Assembly (NCBI GenBank): GCA_963664035.2
Contig: OY760867.2
Span: forward strand, 124,001 to 188,000
Direction: 5' to 3'
Length of the DNA: 64,000 bases
Source of the DNA: G958296245 sp963664035
GTDB lineage: Bacteria; Chloroflexota; Dehalococcoidia; Lucifugimonadales; G958296245
The stretch's first letter is position 1; each line of letters begins with the position of its first letter. Below, one piece after another: positions 41,143 through 50,191 of the stretch. The notes beneath the pieces are model-generated. The model ran no database searches. It worked only from the letters and a program-made list of their open reading frames with translations, and was not told the DNA's origin. Position numbers and translations under genes: made by a program.

Positions 41143-41195
41143 GAAAAAACACCCGCCCAGGGATGTGGCCGAGGGCCACGATCCTGCGGGCGGGG
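41143..41195 (-). terminator. Strong hairpin with T-run on the minus strand
   Basis: CCCGCCC (41152) pairs with GGGCGGG (41188) and an inner AGGATGTGGCC/GGCCACGATCCT-type stem continues it. On the minus strand the stem is followed by GTGTTTTTTCG, a classic Rho-independent terminator. The nearest minus-strand gene downstream is rpsO. A TTGACG...TAGGGT pair just upstream on that strand could give a short RNA. Confidence 0.6.
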
Positions 41196-41302
41196 AAGAA
41201 TTGACGTGTACCCTACCACCGTGGGCAGTGTTTCGTCAATCCCAGTGTAACTGTTCGGGGTACGGAAGGGCTATACTGCTTGCGCTCTACGGGAGGGGCT
41301 GA

Positions 41303-41860
41303 ATGGCGGAGCGGTACAGTGAAGAATGGAAGGCGGGCCTGCTCGACCCGGGGCGTAGGCTCCACGGGCTTGGCGCCGCCGAGTTCCTGGAGGACGCCGG
41401 GCTGCGCGCCGGGATGACCGTGGTGGACTACGGCTGCGGCCCCGGCTTCGTTACCCTTCACGCGGCGGAGGTCGTTGGCCCCGCCGGGAGGGTGTACGGC
41501 CTCGACATTCACGAGGGGATGGTGGCGCTGGCGGGGTCGAGGGCCGCCGGCGCGGGGTTCTGCAACGTCACGACGCTGCTGAACGAGGGGCCACGTGCGC
41601 CGCTGCCGGACGGCGTGGCGGACCTGGTCACGTGCATACTGGTGCTCCACTACAAGGAGTCGCGGCGGGAGAGGCTGGCCGTCGTGTCGGACATCGGGCG
41701 GCTGCTCAAGCCCGGAGGGCGCGTTGCGGTCATCCAGTGGGCGGACCGGGTTCCGTACGAGGAGACGGTGGGGCTGCTTGAGGCGGCCGGCATCGAGTGC
41801 GCCGGGCGGTACTCGGTGCTGGACAACAAGTACGCGGTGAGGGGCGTCAGGCCCCGATAG
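41303..41860 (+). CDS. Class I SAM-dependent methyltransferase
   Basis: 185 residues. Rossmann motifs: motif I VVDYGCGPGFVTLHAA (about 40-55), the acidic residue of motif II in YGLDIHEGM, and DLVTCILVLHY. Small, without an obvious substrate domain; similar proteins methylate small molecules. A TATACT at 41272-41277 may be its -10. It is not part of an operon. Confidence 0.8.
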   Translation: MAERYSEEWKAGLLDPGRRLHGLGAAEFLEDAGLRAGMTVVDYGCGPGFVTLHAAEVVGPAGRVYGLDIHEGMVALAGSRAAGAGFCNVTTLLNEGPRAPLPDGVADLVTCILVLHYKESRRERLAVVSDIGRLLKPGGRVAVIQWADRVPYEETVGLLEAAGIECAGRYSVLDNKYAVRGVRPR

Positions 41861-41915
41861 CGTAGGCCGCCGGCCTGTCGTGGTTTCTCGAGTGGGACGG
41901 CGTGGGGGTGGGAGT

Positions 41916-42035
41916 AACTGTTCAGAGTCGGTACGGCGCGGGACTTGTTTGAATCAGGATTTACGGGATTTGGGATTTTCAGGATAGGGTACTTCCTGGC
42001 CGGAGCGTCGTGACGCGGGTAGTCTGAACTGTGAT
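41916..42035. repeat. Repeat fragments between methyltransferase and DUF262 gene
   Basis: Contains AACTGTTCAGAGT (about 41916) and a divergent inverted GTCTGAACTGTG (about 42024), the ends seen in the 21174 element, and GAATCAGGATTTACGGGATT, a sequence type common as dispersed repeats. No gene is seen in 41861-42131. Confidence 0.5.
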
Positions 42036-42131
42036 TCAAGTGATTGGGCGTGATTGGGATGATGGAAGGAAATTTCTAACAGCCATTTGCAACCGTTCTG
42101 CTCTTGAATGCTTGATTCTGTCGAATACCCG

Positions 42132-43886
42132 CTATACGGCATTCACCAGTCCTGCAATACGGTCCCGGAGCTTCTGTCGGCGAGTCTTGTAATAGCCGGT
42201 GAAATCCTTGATCTCTCTTGGAACATCGCCCAGCAAGTGACGGTCACAGTAATTCTGGCGGGCTTGGGAATCCGGGCAATGGATGTCCAGCCAGTCCGCA
42301 GGTAAAGTTGCCCGTTTCTCGTTGTTAACCGAGCGGTCCAACAACTGGAGATTCGCTAGCCGGTCGCACCGATCCCGGAAAGCTTCGATTTGCTCATCGG
42401 CAACGGATGCAGTCTTCAGCCGGTTGGAGGTAAACCGGCTCTTTGGGAATACGTGGTCAATGTCAGACCCGTCTCGGGACTCCAGGTGAGGAAACAGCAT
42501 GGTCAGCAATGGAAAGATGCGCCTGTCCCCCAGCCGCATGTCCGCCAAGTCCTCTATCTCCTCCTCCACAAAGTTCAGCGTCTTGCCCCTCTGGGCCATA
42601 ACCCGCCGAAGTTCCCTTGTTGGGAATTCGGGCACGCCCGAGTTCCGAATTACGCCCCGCAACGCCGTCAGCAAAGTGTCCAGTCCACTGCCCCAAATCC
42701 CGGACTCTTTGAGGATGGACCGGGTGAGCCATCCCCGAATGACCTTACGGTCGTTTAGGAAACGGTCGCTGGTTTCAAAGTCCCTCGGAGCCCCTTTCTT
42801 GTAGAGGTAGTAGGCAATGGGTAGGAGCGAGTTGGTGGCCTGAATAGTCCTACTGTCGAACCCGAAGCTGTCCACCAATTCCACGGTTTCCAGCAACGCC
42901 TGACGGATGCCCGGCCAATTCTTCTCCAAGATGGCCATGTTCTCGTGCGTGAAGTTCTCGACCTTGAACCCGACGCTGGCTATGTCAGTGAGCATCAGTC
43001 CTGCCTTCAGCACAAAGTCTGCATTGAACAGCAGCCCAGCCCTCACCTTGTTCATGTCATCCACTAACCCATGCACTTCGCTCCTGGCGTCAAGGGTGTC
43101 CCATTGCGACACTGCTATGCTCAAGAGAAGATTGGAATAGGACAGGGGCGTTCCACCACGGTTGCACCGTATGAATATGTTGAGGACTCGCTCAATGTCT
43201 TGACTCTTTTCCTCGTAGTAGGCAACGACCGGTTCGACACAGATGGCTTGGTGAAGTCGATTCAGCGTGCGAAAGGCCGTGCGCTGCCGCTCAGTGTCAA
43301 GGCCCTGCTCCGATACCCAATCCAACATGTCGGGGGCGGGGTTCTCCGTAGAGAAACCCATGATGTCCGAGACCTTGAACCACAGGCGAGTGTCGTTCAA
43401 GCCGATGCGGTCCTCATTGACGAACTCGAAGACGTAGCGGCTGCCCTCCTCGTCAGGGTCAGGAGGCGCCAACAGATCAAGGGCCAGTACCCTCTTGGGG
43501 AAGGCGTCCGAGCTGTTCCACCACTTGTATGGGAGCTTGATGGCCATCGAGCCACGGAGGCCGATGTTGAATGCAGTCAGCCGCTGTTGACCATCGAGCA
43601 CGGCCGTCAGCGGCTTGCCGTGGATAGTCCCTAGTTCAGGGCAATGCGGGTTATCCCGCTGATGGTATTCCCGAACGAAATCGTACCAGCGGTATTGGCT
43701 GGAATTCTCAGCATAGACCCTCCAGAACATGAACTCACCGAAGGGATAGCCCTGCATCACGCTGTCGAATAGATTACAAACCTGTTCGGGCCGCCACACG
43801 AACTCCCTTTGGATTGCCGGCAGCACATATCCGTGCGATGCGATGCTGTCCAGTGCCTCTTTGATCGTCCCCCCTTGTTGATGCAC
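42132..43886 (-). CDS. DUF262/DUF1524 (GmrSD-like) protein
   Basis: 584 residues from a GTG at 43886 after AGGAGG. N-terminal DUF262: LPAIQREFVWRPEQV and LDGQQRLTAFNIG (about 93-105). C-terminal HNH-type DUF1524 site: DIDHVFPKSRF, then DRCDRLANLQLLDRSVNNEKR. GmrSD enzymes use nucleotides and cut glucosylated or otherwise modified phage DNA; this is a single-chain form with both parts. The gene starts nine bases after a small partner gene. Lower GC than neighbours suggests transfer. Confidence 0.85.
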   Translation of the reverse strand: MHQQGGTIKEALDSIASHGYVLPAIQREFVWRPEQVCNLFDSVMQGYPFGEFMFWRVYAENSSQYRWYDFVREYHQRDNPHCPELGTIHGKPLTAVLDGQQRLTAFNIGLRGSMAIKLPYKWWNSSDAFPKRVLALDLLAPPDPDEEGSRYVFEFVNEDRIGLNDTRLWFKVSDIMGFSTENPAPDMLDWVSEQGLDTERQRTAFRTLNRLHQAICVEPVVAYYEEKSQDIERVLNIFIRCNRGGTPLSYSNLLLSIAVSQWDTLDARSEVHGLVDDMNKVRAGLLFNADFVLKAGLMLTDIASVGFKVENFTHENMAILEKNWPGIRQALLETVELVDSFGFDSRTIQATNSLLPIAYYLYKKGAPRDFETSDRFLNDRKVIRGWLTRSILKESGIWGSGLDTLLTALRGVIRNSGVPEFPTRELRRVMAQRGKTLNFVEEEIEDLADMRLGDRRIFPLLTMLFPHLESRDGSDIDHVFPKSRFTSNRLKTASVADEQIEAFRDRCDRLANLQLLDRSVNNEKRATLPADWLDIHCPDSQARQNYCDRHLLGDVPREIKDFTGYYKTRRQKLRDRIAGLVNAV

Positions 43887-43895
43887 TCGATCCTC

Positions 43896-44309
43896 CTACT
43901 CCCGCAGGTCCTGCTGTAGGTGCGCTTGTCGATTCTCTTCGGAGCCTGGCTTCTGGTAGGCCGGACTGGCCGGATAGTCCTCCCGCTTCCCTGTGTCGCC
44001 GGGCTGGATCACGAAGTCCCTGCGGTCCCGGTATAGACGGGCGCGGTTAATCACGTTCTCACCGTTGGGGTCGAAGCCGTCCCACTGGTTATTGAACCAG
44101 TACTTGAAGTCGCCGATGAAGAGGTACTTGTTGCTCACGCGGAAGAAGCGACAGTCCACGCCCTCTCCGTCCTGGAAGCGGGCGTAGATGGCGTTCAACA
44201 GTTCCCGCTGCCCGTCCTTCTCGCTGAGTACGTATTCGTGGGGCCAGGTGTCCCGGTAGGTGACCGCCTCCCTCCAAGGGGCGCTGGCAATGAGTTCCAT
44301 CAGTTTCAT
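43896..44309 (-). CDS. Small conserved protein upstream of the DUF262 gene
   Basis: 137 residues. Starts MKLMELIASAPWREAVTYRD and contains VDCRFFRVSNKYLFIGDFKYW and RARLYRDRRDFVIQPGDTG. I do not know a family name, but the charged, aromatic-rich pattern looks conserved, not random. It ends nine bases before the GmrSD-like gene, so the two are almost certainly one transcript. A helper or regulator role is only inferred from this. Confidence 0.6.
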   Translation of the reverse strand: MKLMELIASAPWREAVTYRDTWPHEYVLSEKDGQRELLNAIYARFQDGEGVDCRFFRVSNKYLFIGDFKYWFNNQWDGFDPNGENVINRARLYRDRRDFVIQPGDTGKREDYPASPAYQKPGSEENRQAHLQQDLRE

Positions 44310-44317
44310 TCTCTAGC

Positions 44318-44346
44318 AGTAGTCCTCGCACAGGGGGGATTGTCAA
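44318..44346 (-). promoter_or_regulatory. Possible promoter of the DUF262 module
   Basis: A perfect TTGACA (minus strand, 44341-44346) lies upstream of the small gene; at 17 bases the -10 is the poor ACTACT (44318-44323). Transcription would begin next to the ATG at 44309. Confidence 0.35.
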
Positions 44347-44470
44347 CGTAATGATAGCAGATGTCCCAGGCCGGCTACGGACCGGCCAAAAGGTATTGCG
44401 CCGGCGGCCTTGCGGTGGTACAAACAGGATTGGCGACCGCGCACAGGCGCGCGCCCGGAGGTAAGGCCCT

Positions 44471-45415
44471 ATGACCGCGAGCGAGACGGCAGGCTACAAG
44501 TTCAGGACGGCGATGTTCATCAACGAGCTGCAGATGCCGTTGGAGGAGGCGCTGGCGACGGCGAAGGACATTGGGGTGGAGTACGTCTGGTTCACGGCGC
44601 TTCCGGGCAGGCCGCCGGTGGCGGAGATGTCGGACGCGGAGCTGGACGGGATAGCGCGGCAGGTGGACGACAACGGGCTGCGGCTGATGATGATCAGCGC
44701 GGCCAGCCCGTTCAAGTTCATCCACCTGACCGACCTGGAGGCGGACAGCCTCGCCGAGCACGAGGAGTTCCGCAAGGACTTCGACGCCCTGGTGCGGTCG
44801 ATGGAGATCGCGGCGCGGCTGGGGGTCGGCGTCGTATCGGCGTACAGCTTCGCGTGGCCGGGCGAGTACACCGCCGACAAGCCGACCTGGCCGATGCGGT
44901 GGCTGACGAGGGGCGGCCACATTGCGGACGTGGACATGGAGAAGCTGGTGAAGGCGTTCTCCATGATGGTCGAGCAGGCGGAGAGGCACGGGGTCGACGT
45001 CTCCGTGTCGATGATGCCGTGGAACTACACGAACACGACCGGCAACTTCCGCAGGGTGGCCGAGAGCGTCAAGTCCCCTCGGCTCAGGGTGATGTGGGGG
45101 CCCGCGGACAACTACAACTGCGGCGAGGCGGACGTTGCCCAGGCCGGCTTCAACAACGTGCGGCCGTACGTCCACTCCCTGCACGTCAAGGACCTGCGGG
45201 TCAACGACGGCCTGCGGCGCGACTTCGACTACCAGGCCCTCGGCGACGGGGACGTGGACTACCTTACGGTTCTGCGCAACCTGCGCGACCACGGCAGCGA
45301 GGCCATCCTCTCGCTGGCGACGCACTTCCGGCCCGCAAGCGGCTCGGCGGAGGAGGCGATGCGGATCAACTACGCGCGGCTCACGGAGTTGATGGGCCGG
45401 GTCGAGTCAGAGTGA
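44471..45415 (+). CDS. Sugar phosphate isomerase/epimerase-type TIM-barrel protein
   Basis: 314 residues. Xylose-isomerase-like AP-endonuclease-2 fold: EEALATAKDIGVEYVWF at the first helix, SAASPFKF, the AARLGVGVVSAYSF strand-helix, GPADNYNC for a metal-binding loop and HSLHVKDLRV near the C-terminus. Such enzymes epimerise or isomerise sugars or inositols. It begins a set with a Gfo/Idh/MocA oxidoreductase and a DUF6807 protein, a common catabolic trio in organisms living on oxidised carbohydrates. Substrate unknown. Confidence 0.8.
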   Translation: MTASETAGYKFRTAMFINELQMPLEEALATAKDIGVEYVWFTALPGRPPVAEMSDAELDGIARQVDDNGLRLMMISAASPFKFIHLTDLEADSLAEHEEFRKDFDALVRSMEIAARLGVGVVSAYSFAWPGEYTADKPTWPMRWLTRGGHIADVDMEKLVKAFSMMVEQAERHGVDVSVSMMPWNYTNTTGNFRRVAESVKSPRLRVMWGPADNYNCGEADVAQAGFNNVRPYVHSLHVKDLRVNDGLRRDFDYQALGDGDVDYLTVLRNLRDHGSEAILSLATHFRPASGSAEEAMRINYARLTELMGRVESE

Positions 45416-45422
45416 CCGGGGA

Positions 45423-45443
45423 GGGCGGGTTTGAAACCCGCCC
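45423..45443. repeat. 21-base palindrome after the isomerase gene
   Basis: GGGCGGGTTT and AAACCCGCCC arms around a central G, followed by CCTACG. Related to the palindrome at 9053-9073. Confidence 0.7.
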
Positions 45444-45496
45444 CTACGATCTGAATTGGCGGCGCAGTCACGAATTGGTATAGCGGGAGGGCGACC

Positions 45497-46522
45497 TTGG
45501 ACAGACAGTTGAACATCGCCATCGTCGGGTGCGGGGGCATCAGCCGGTCCCACCTGCGCAACATGCTCAAGACGCCCGAGGTGCGCGTCCACGCGGCCAT
45601 GGACATACGGGAGGCGGCGGCCCGGGAGCGCGCGGAGCAGGGCGAGATGAGGTACTGGACGACCGACCTCGACCAGGTGCTGTCCGACGACGAGGTGGAC
45701 GCCGTGGCCATATGCTCCACGCACGACACCCACACCGACCTCGCGGTCAAGGCCGCCGGCGCGGGCAAGCACGTCTTCGTCGAGAAGCCGCCGGCGATGA
45801 CGATAGCCGAGGCGCGGCGGCTGCAGCGCGCGGCGCACGAGTCGGGCGTGCAGATGATGAGCGGCTGGTGGTTCAAGCACTCGCCGGTCACCAAGAGGCT
45901 GCGCAGCGTCATAGAGCAGCCGTACTCGGTGCTGTTCACGCTGCGCATACCGGGCCAGCCGGGCCACGGACCGGACGGTCCGGCGGGGCCCTACGGCAGC
46001 AACGGCATCCTGGACAACTCGGGCTACAACCTCCACTGGATATGGCACGTGATGCGCTCGCAGCCCGTCGAGGTGTACGCGCAGGGCTTCGACGGCAAGC
46101 CGACCAACTCATGCACGATCCTGGTCCGGTTCGCCAACGGCGGCCTCGGCATCTCCGTCTTCAGCACCATAGGCTCCGGCGGGATACTGCCGAAGCACTA
46201 CGCCGAGGTACACGCCGGCCCGATCAGCGCGGCCACGACGCGGTTCTACAACCTGGTATTCGAGGGCACCGACGAGCCTGGCATCGAAGAGAACGAATAC
46301 CACAACGGCTTCAACGAGGAGTTCGGGATGTTCGCCCGCCTCTGCACGGAGGGCGGCGCGAACCCGATGGACATGTGGGAGTCGTGCGTGCCGACCGTGA
46401 TCTTCGAGAAGGCGCTGGAGTCGATGCGGGCACGGCGGCCCGTGCCGCTGGACCTGGAGCGGGAGATGTTCCTGCCGGACGGCAAGCTCCCGCCCAGCAT
46501 CGCCAACTTCGGCGACGTGTAG
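45497..46522 (+). CDS. Gfo/Idh/MocA family oxidoreductase
   Basis: 341 residues. N-terminal NAD(P) fold with IAIVGCGGISRSHLRNML (about 6-23) and the signature VEKPPAMT (about 94-101, EKP), then a C-terminal beta-sheet domain. These enzymes oxidise or reduce sugars or inositol derivatives. Located 81 bases after the isomerase and three bases before the DUF6807 gene. Confidence 0.88.
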   Translation: MDRQLNIAIVGCGGISRSHLRNMLKTPEVRVHAAMDIREAAARERAEQGEMRYWTTDLDQVLSDDEVDAVAICSTHDTHTDLAVKAAGAGKHVFVEKPPAMTIAEARRLQRAAHESGVQMMSGWWFKHSPVTKRLRSVIEQPYSVLFTLRIPGQPGHGPDGPAGPYGSNGILDNSGYNLHWIWHVMRSQPVEVYAQGFDGKPTNSCTILVRFANGGLGISVFSTIGSGGILPKHYAEVHAGPISAATTRFYNLVFEGTDEPGIEENEYHNGFNEEFGMFARLCTEGGANPMDMWESCVPTVIFEKALESMRARRPVPLDLEREMFLPDGKLPPSIANFGDV

Positions 46523-46524
46523 CC

Positions 46525-47439
46525 ATGCCGAGCAACTTCACCGTCCAATACGACGCCGTAGACCTGCCGAAGGGCGCGACCGCGCAGGCGAGACGCCTCA
46601 AGGTCGCCTGGCGGGGTAGGCCCATCGCCGCCTTCAGCCAGAGCGCCCACCGCTGCTACGTCTATCCCGTCTTCACGCCAGCCGGCGTCGTCGTCACCGG
46701 CGAGATGCCGATCGACCACCCGCACCACAACTCGCTCACCGTCGGCGCCGACCACTTCAACTGCCACTTCCAGTACGCGGGAGGTAGGACCGAGGACGGC
46801 ACGTACAACTTCTACATCAACGACATCTTCCAGGGCCGCTCGCCCGGGCGCACGCTGGCGGTCTCGACCGACAGCCGCGAGGTATCGGGAAGCCACCTGC
46901 GGGTCGTGCAGGAGGTACACTGGCAGGGGCCGGTCGAGTGGGGCGCGCCGGACAGGCGCACGGTCGCGACGGAGACGCGGACGATAGACATCCGCCCCGG
47001 CGAGGCGGCCAACGTCTTCGACATCCGCTCGCAGCTAACGCCGACCGAGTGGGACGTCTCCATCGGCCCCACGCGCCACGCCTACTTCACGGTGCGGCTT
47101 GCGGACGGGCTGCGCATCGACGACGGCGCCGAGGCTCTCGACGCCGACGGGCGCCGCGCGTCGGGGGAGATCACCAGGCACGCGGCGGCGTGGGTGGACG
47201 TAACGGGCCACGCGCCCTACGGGCGCCGCGCGGGCGTGGCGGTCGCGCCGCACCCGTCGGCGGCGGGCCACCCGTGGGCCGTGTACGACTGGGGCACCAT
47301 CGTCGTCAACCCGTTCCTGGACGACGGGTACGACCTGAGGCGGGGCGACAGCCTGGACATGTCCATCCGGGTCATAGCGCACGACAGCGACCCCGAGGAG
47401 GCCGGGGTTGCGGAGTTGGCGGCGGAGGTTTGGGGCTAA
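46525..47439 (+). CDS. DUF6807 (PmoA-like) protein
   Basis: 304 residues from the ATG at 46525, three bases after the oxidoreductase stop. Features: YPVFTPAGVVVTGEMP and PIDHPHHNSLTVG, the histidine-rich motif of DUF6807/PmoA-family proteins, then beta-rich sequence with GPTRHAYFTVRLAD and WAVYDWGTIVVNPF. Often found with Gfo/Idh/MocA genes in carbohydrate-use clusters; the catalytic role is unknown. Confidence 0.8.
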   Translation: MPSNFTVQYDAVDLPKGATAQARRLKVAWRGRPIAAFSQSAHRCYVYPVFTPAGVVVTGEMPIDHPHHNSLTVGADHFNCHFQYAGGRTEDGTYNFYINDIFQGRSPGRTLAVSTDSREVSGSHLRVVQEVHWQGPVEWGAPDRRTVATETRTIDIRPGEAANVFDIRSQLTPTEWDVSIGPTRHAYFTVRLADGLRIDDGAEALDADGRRASGEITRHAAAWVDVTGHAPYGRRAGVAVAPHPSAAGHPWAVYDWGTIVVNPFLDDGYDLRRGDSLDMSIRVIAHDSDPEEAGVAELAAEVWG

Positions 47440-47571
47440 GCCTATCGGGCACGTATTCTCTCGTGGACATGCTCACCTCCGACCAACCTTAGCTTCTGCT
47501 GCGACGAGGAGAAGCGCCCACAGAGGATACCATGCTCAGCGTCAACGGGCTTCCAGGCAGGCAAGCCGCGC

Positions 47572-49260
47572 CTACGTCGTGGCGGTCTGCTGGTGCTGGC
47601 CTATGAAGCCTATGATGACGGCTTGGCGGTCCTTGTCCCAGTCGAAGCCTATGCGGATGGTGTGGCGCGGGTCCTTGCTGTTGCCCTTGCCGACGTGGTC
47701 GCGCAGCCGGTGGGTCTTGCCGTTGACCTTGGTGACGTACCAGTCCTTGTACATGCCCATGGTGACTTCGCTCTGGTGGCTGGTGTAGAACCAGCCGCAG
47801 GCTTCGCGGATGGAGGCGTCGGGGTCGGGCAGCTTGCCGTCGCCCATGCGTGAGCTGCGGTAGGTGGTCGCCAGCCATCTCAGCGCGTCCAGCACCGCCT
47901 CCGGGTCGTCGAAGGGGTTGTTCCTGACGACCGAGCGCGAGTTGAGCTGGAATAGGAGCTCGCCGGCGAAGAGGTCCTCCGCGAGCTCCACGGCGGCGGC
48001 GACGTCTCGGACGGGGAGGGTCTCGTCATCGCCGCCCTGGGCCATCTGCCTGCGCGCGGCCTCCACGTAGGATAGGCGCCAGGTCTCCTCCCTGTGCTTG
48101 CTCTCCTTCAGCTCGTCCTGGAGCGCCCTGATCTCTCGCTGGAGATTGTCGTTCTCTTCCAGCAAAGCCTCGTCGGGCGCGGGGGCGGCCTCGGGCTCGC
48201 CTTCCGGATCGGGCCGCGCGTCTTGGGCAACGGCCGGCGTCTCTTCCGGGTCGTCCTTCTGTGCCGGGGCGTCGCCTTCGGGGGCGCCTTTCCTGGACAT
48301 GAGCTCGTCCATCTCGTCTACCAGGGACAGGATACGGGACTCCAACTCCCGCCGCTTTTCCGCCCTGGCCTCCTCCTCGCTTCTCACGGGGGCGAGCTCG
48401 CGGATGGGGTGGTACTCCTTCAGGGCGGAGCCCAGCCTGTAGGCCAGCAGCAACGCCTCCAGGATGGCGCCAGTCGTGAGCCTGTCCGCCGACCATGAGC
48501 CAACGCCGCGTTCCAGGTAGCCCAGCTCCGGCGAGTACGTCTCCGCGATCTCGGCAATGTCGTCGTCCAGTATCTTCGCCTGCCCCCGCTGGTACTCGGC
48601 CTCCTTCTCCTCGACTATCCTGGTAGCCTCCGCGAGGAAGTCCCTCGCCTCGAGCCATGCCTCCTCGCCGTACGGCAGCGCCCTCATGCGTTCGAGCCAC
48701 CGGGTGAAGTCGACGTACGCGGCGTCCTCGTCTTCGTCGTCTCGGAAGTCGGGGACCTTTCCCGACGCGTAGCAGAGCATCAGGGCGAGGTCGTTCTCGT
48801 CGAAGTCGCCGTTCACGTTGACGATGTTCTCCAGCTCGTGATCCCAGGTGTCCGGGGGCCAGACGCCGCGCAGCAGGTTCTCCTTGAAGTTGGGGTATTC
48901 GGCCGCCATCCCCACGCCGTCGAGGTGCTCGACTACGGCGTCGCGGAGGTCCTCGTGGGACTCCGCCCAGACCCTCAGGACCGCTCCGGCGAGCTTGCCC
49001 GAGTGGAGCATATAGTGCATGACGGGCTCCACCAGGAAGGCGGGAGGGGCGCTGGCGGGCCTGTTGGGGAACTGGGGGACGTCCTTCACGGCGGCGTTGA
49101 TCGCGGACGTGAGCGCCTGCTTGGCCTCGTTGGACGCCCGGTTGCGCGACTTGAGGGCGCGCTCCACCACGGAATGGGCGTAGTCGTCGCCCAGGACGAT
49201 TCTCGTCCACAGGCAGAGCACGGTCAGCGGCGGCAGAGAGGCGGCGGCGGTGTCTACCAT
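47572..49260 (-). CDS. Coiled-coil protein of unknown function with basic C-terminal domain
   Basis: 562 residues. An alpha-helical N-terminal part (to about 300), a charged coiled coil (about 300-420: EEEARAEKRRELESRI, ENDNLQREIRALQDELKE), and a C-terminal 70 residues (KDWYVTKVNGKTHRLRDHVG ... HTIRIGFDWD ... IIGFIGQHQ) that look like a small folded domain. I do not recognise a family. It follows atpC by 83 bases in the same direction and may share its transcript, though a link to ATP synthase is not expected. Confidence 0.6.
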   Translation of the reverse strand: MVDTAAASLPPLTVLCLWTRIVLGDDYAHSVVERALKSRNRASNEAKQALTSAINAAVKDVPQFPNRPASAPPAFLVEPVMHYMLHSGKLAGAVLRVWAESHEDLRDAVVEHLDGVGMAAEYPNFKENLLRGVWPPDTWDHELENIVNVNGDFDENDLALMLCYASGKVPDFRDDEDEDAAYVDFTRWLERMRALPYGEEAWLEARDFLAEATRIVEEKEAEYQRGQAKILDDDIAEIAETYSPELGYLERGVGSWSADRLTTGAILEALLLAYRLGSALKEYHPIRELAPVRSEEEARAEKRRELESRILSLVDEMDELMSRKGAPEGDAPAQKDDPEETPAVAQDARPDPEGEPEAAPAPDEALLEENDNLQREIRALQDELKESKHREETWRLSYVEAARRQMAQGGDDETLPVRDVAAAVELAEDLFAGELLFQLNSRSVVRNNPFDDPEAVLDALRWLATTYRSSRMGDGKLPDPDASIREACGWFYTSHQSEVTMGMYKDWYVTKVNGKTHRLRDHVGKGNSKDPRHTIRIGFDWDKDRQAVIIGFIGQHQQTATT

Positions 49261-49343
49261 CTGCTCAGTCCCTCCTCATGGGCCAGCTCGGAAGCCGCGG
49301 CGAGACCCTGGCGGAATCCGCCCTGTCCGCGTCCGCGCGGCCT

Positions 49344-49763
49344 CTATGAAGCGCCACGGCGACGCCGGCGGCGGGCGATGCTGAGGCGGGCCTGGGACCT
49401 GCGCATCGAGGCGAGCTCGCGCTCCAGGTCCAGGTCGGAGGGCGCGGACGCGATGCGCTCCTGGGCGCGGCGCAGGGCCTCCTCGGCTCGCTGCTCGTCG
49501 ATCTCATCGGCGCGCTCGGCGGTGTCGGCCAGGATGGTGACCTTGTCGGGCATCACCTCCAGGAAGCCGCCGCTGACGGCGATGTAGGTCTCTTCGCCGT
49601 CGTTGCGCACCAGCACCTCGCCAGGCTTCAGCGACGTGAGCAGCGGCGCGTGGTGCGGCAGCACCGCCAATTCGCCCTCCACGCCGGGGGCCACGACGAC
49701 GTCAACCTCCTGGGAGGATACGAGGCGCTCCGCGGTAACGATTTCGAATAAGAGCTTAGCCAT
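49344..49763 (-). CDS. atpC: ATP synthase F1 epsilon subunit
   Basis: 139 residues. N-terminal beta-barrel with FEIVTAERLVSSQEVDVVVAPG-like start and ELAVLPHHAPLLTSL, then a two-helix C-terminal part (RAEEALRRAQERI). Last gene of the operon; its ATG shares one base with the stop of the preceding 138-residue gene (TGATG). Confidence 0.92.
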   Translation of the reverse strand: MAKLLFEIVTAERLVSSQEVDVVVAPGVEGELAVLPHHAPLLTSLKPGEVLVRNDGEETYIAVSGGFLEVMPDKVTILADTAERADEIDEQRAEEALRRAQERIASAPSDLDLERELASMRRSQARLSIARRRRRRGAS

Positions 49764-50179
49764 CAGAAAGCCACTTCCTTGAATGCCTTCGAGCGGAGCT
49801 TCGAGCCGACCGTGGTCTCGATCAGCTTCCGCTCCATTGTTGCGATGTTATCCCTAGACTCCACGTGAACGCCCAAAGCCCTGGCAAGGAGAATCAGAAA
49901 GCTCTTCCTGCGAGGCTGATTGATCGAGGCGAGCAGGCTCTCAGCCACCTCCCGGGAGTCGGCTTCGTCCAGCTTCCGGGCAACTTCGTTGGCGACGGCT
50001 TCCAATTCAGCATCGGTGACGCGTTGCTTCCCATTCTTGGATCGCGACACGAAGCGAAGATTTCCCTCGCCGCGCACCAGGAGGTCAAACTCGCGGTCGT
50101 CCATTGAATTCAGGGCGTCCGCGAATGCGACCAACAGCTTGCTTATGGTCTGTTTGGTATTCTGCATGTCTGGTTGCAT
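49763..50179 (-). CDS. Small hypothetical protein inserted between atpD and atpC
   Basis: 138 residues; ATGs at 50179 or 50167, neither with a strong ribosome site. Helical, with ISKLLVAFADALNSMDDREFDLL, LLASINQPRRKSFLILLARALG and a basic C-terminus VGSKLRSKAFKEVAF. Not an ATP synthase subunit. It is joined to atpC by a one-base overlap and begins 12 bases after atpD, so it is translated with the operon. It may be a transferred accessory gene; base use is somewhat more AT-rich than atpD. Confidence 0.6.
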   Translation of the reverse strand: MQPDMQNTKQTISKLLVAFADALNSMDDREFDLLVRGEGNLRFVSRSKNGKQRVTDAELEAVANEVARKLDEADSREVAESLLASINQPRRKSFLILLARALGVHVESRDNIATMERKLIETTVGSKLRSKAFKEVAF

Positions 50180-50191
50180 TTACGTCCAAGG

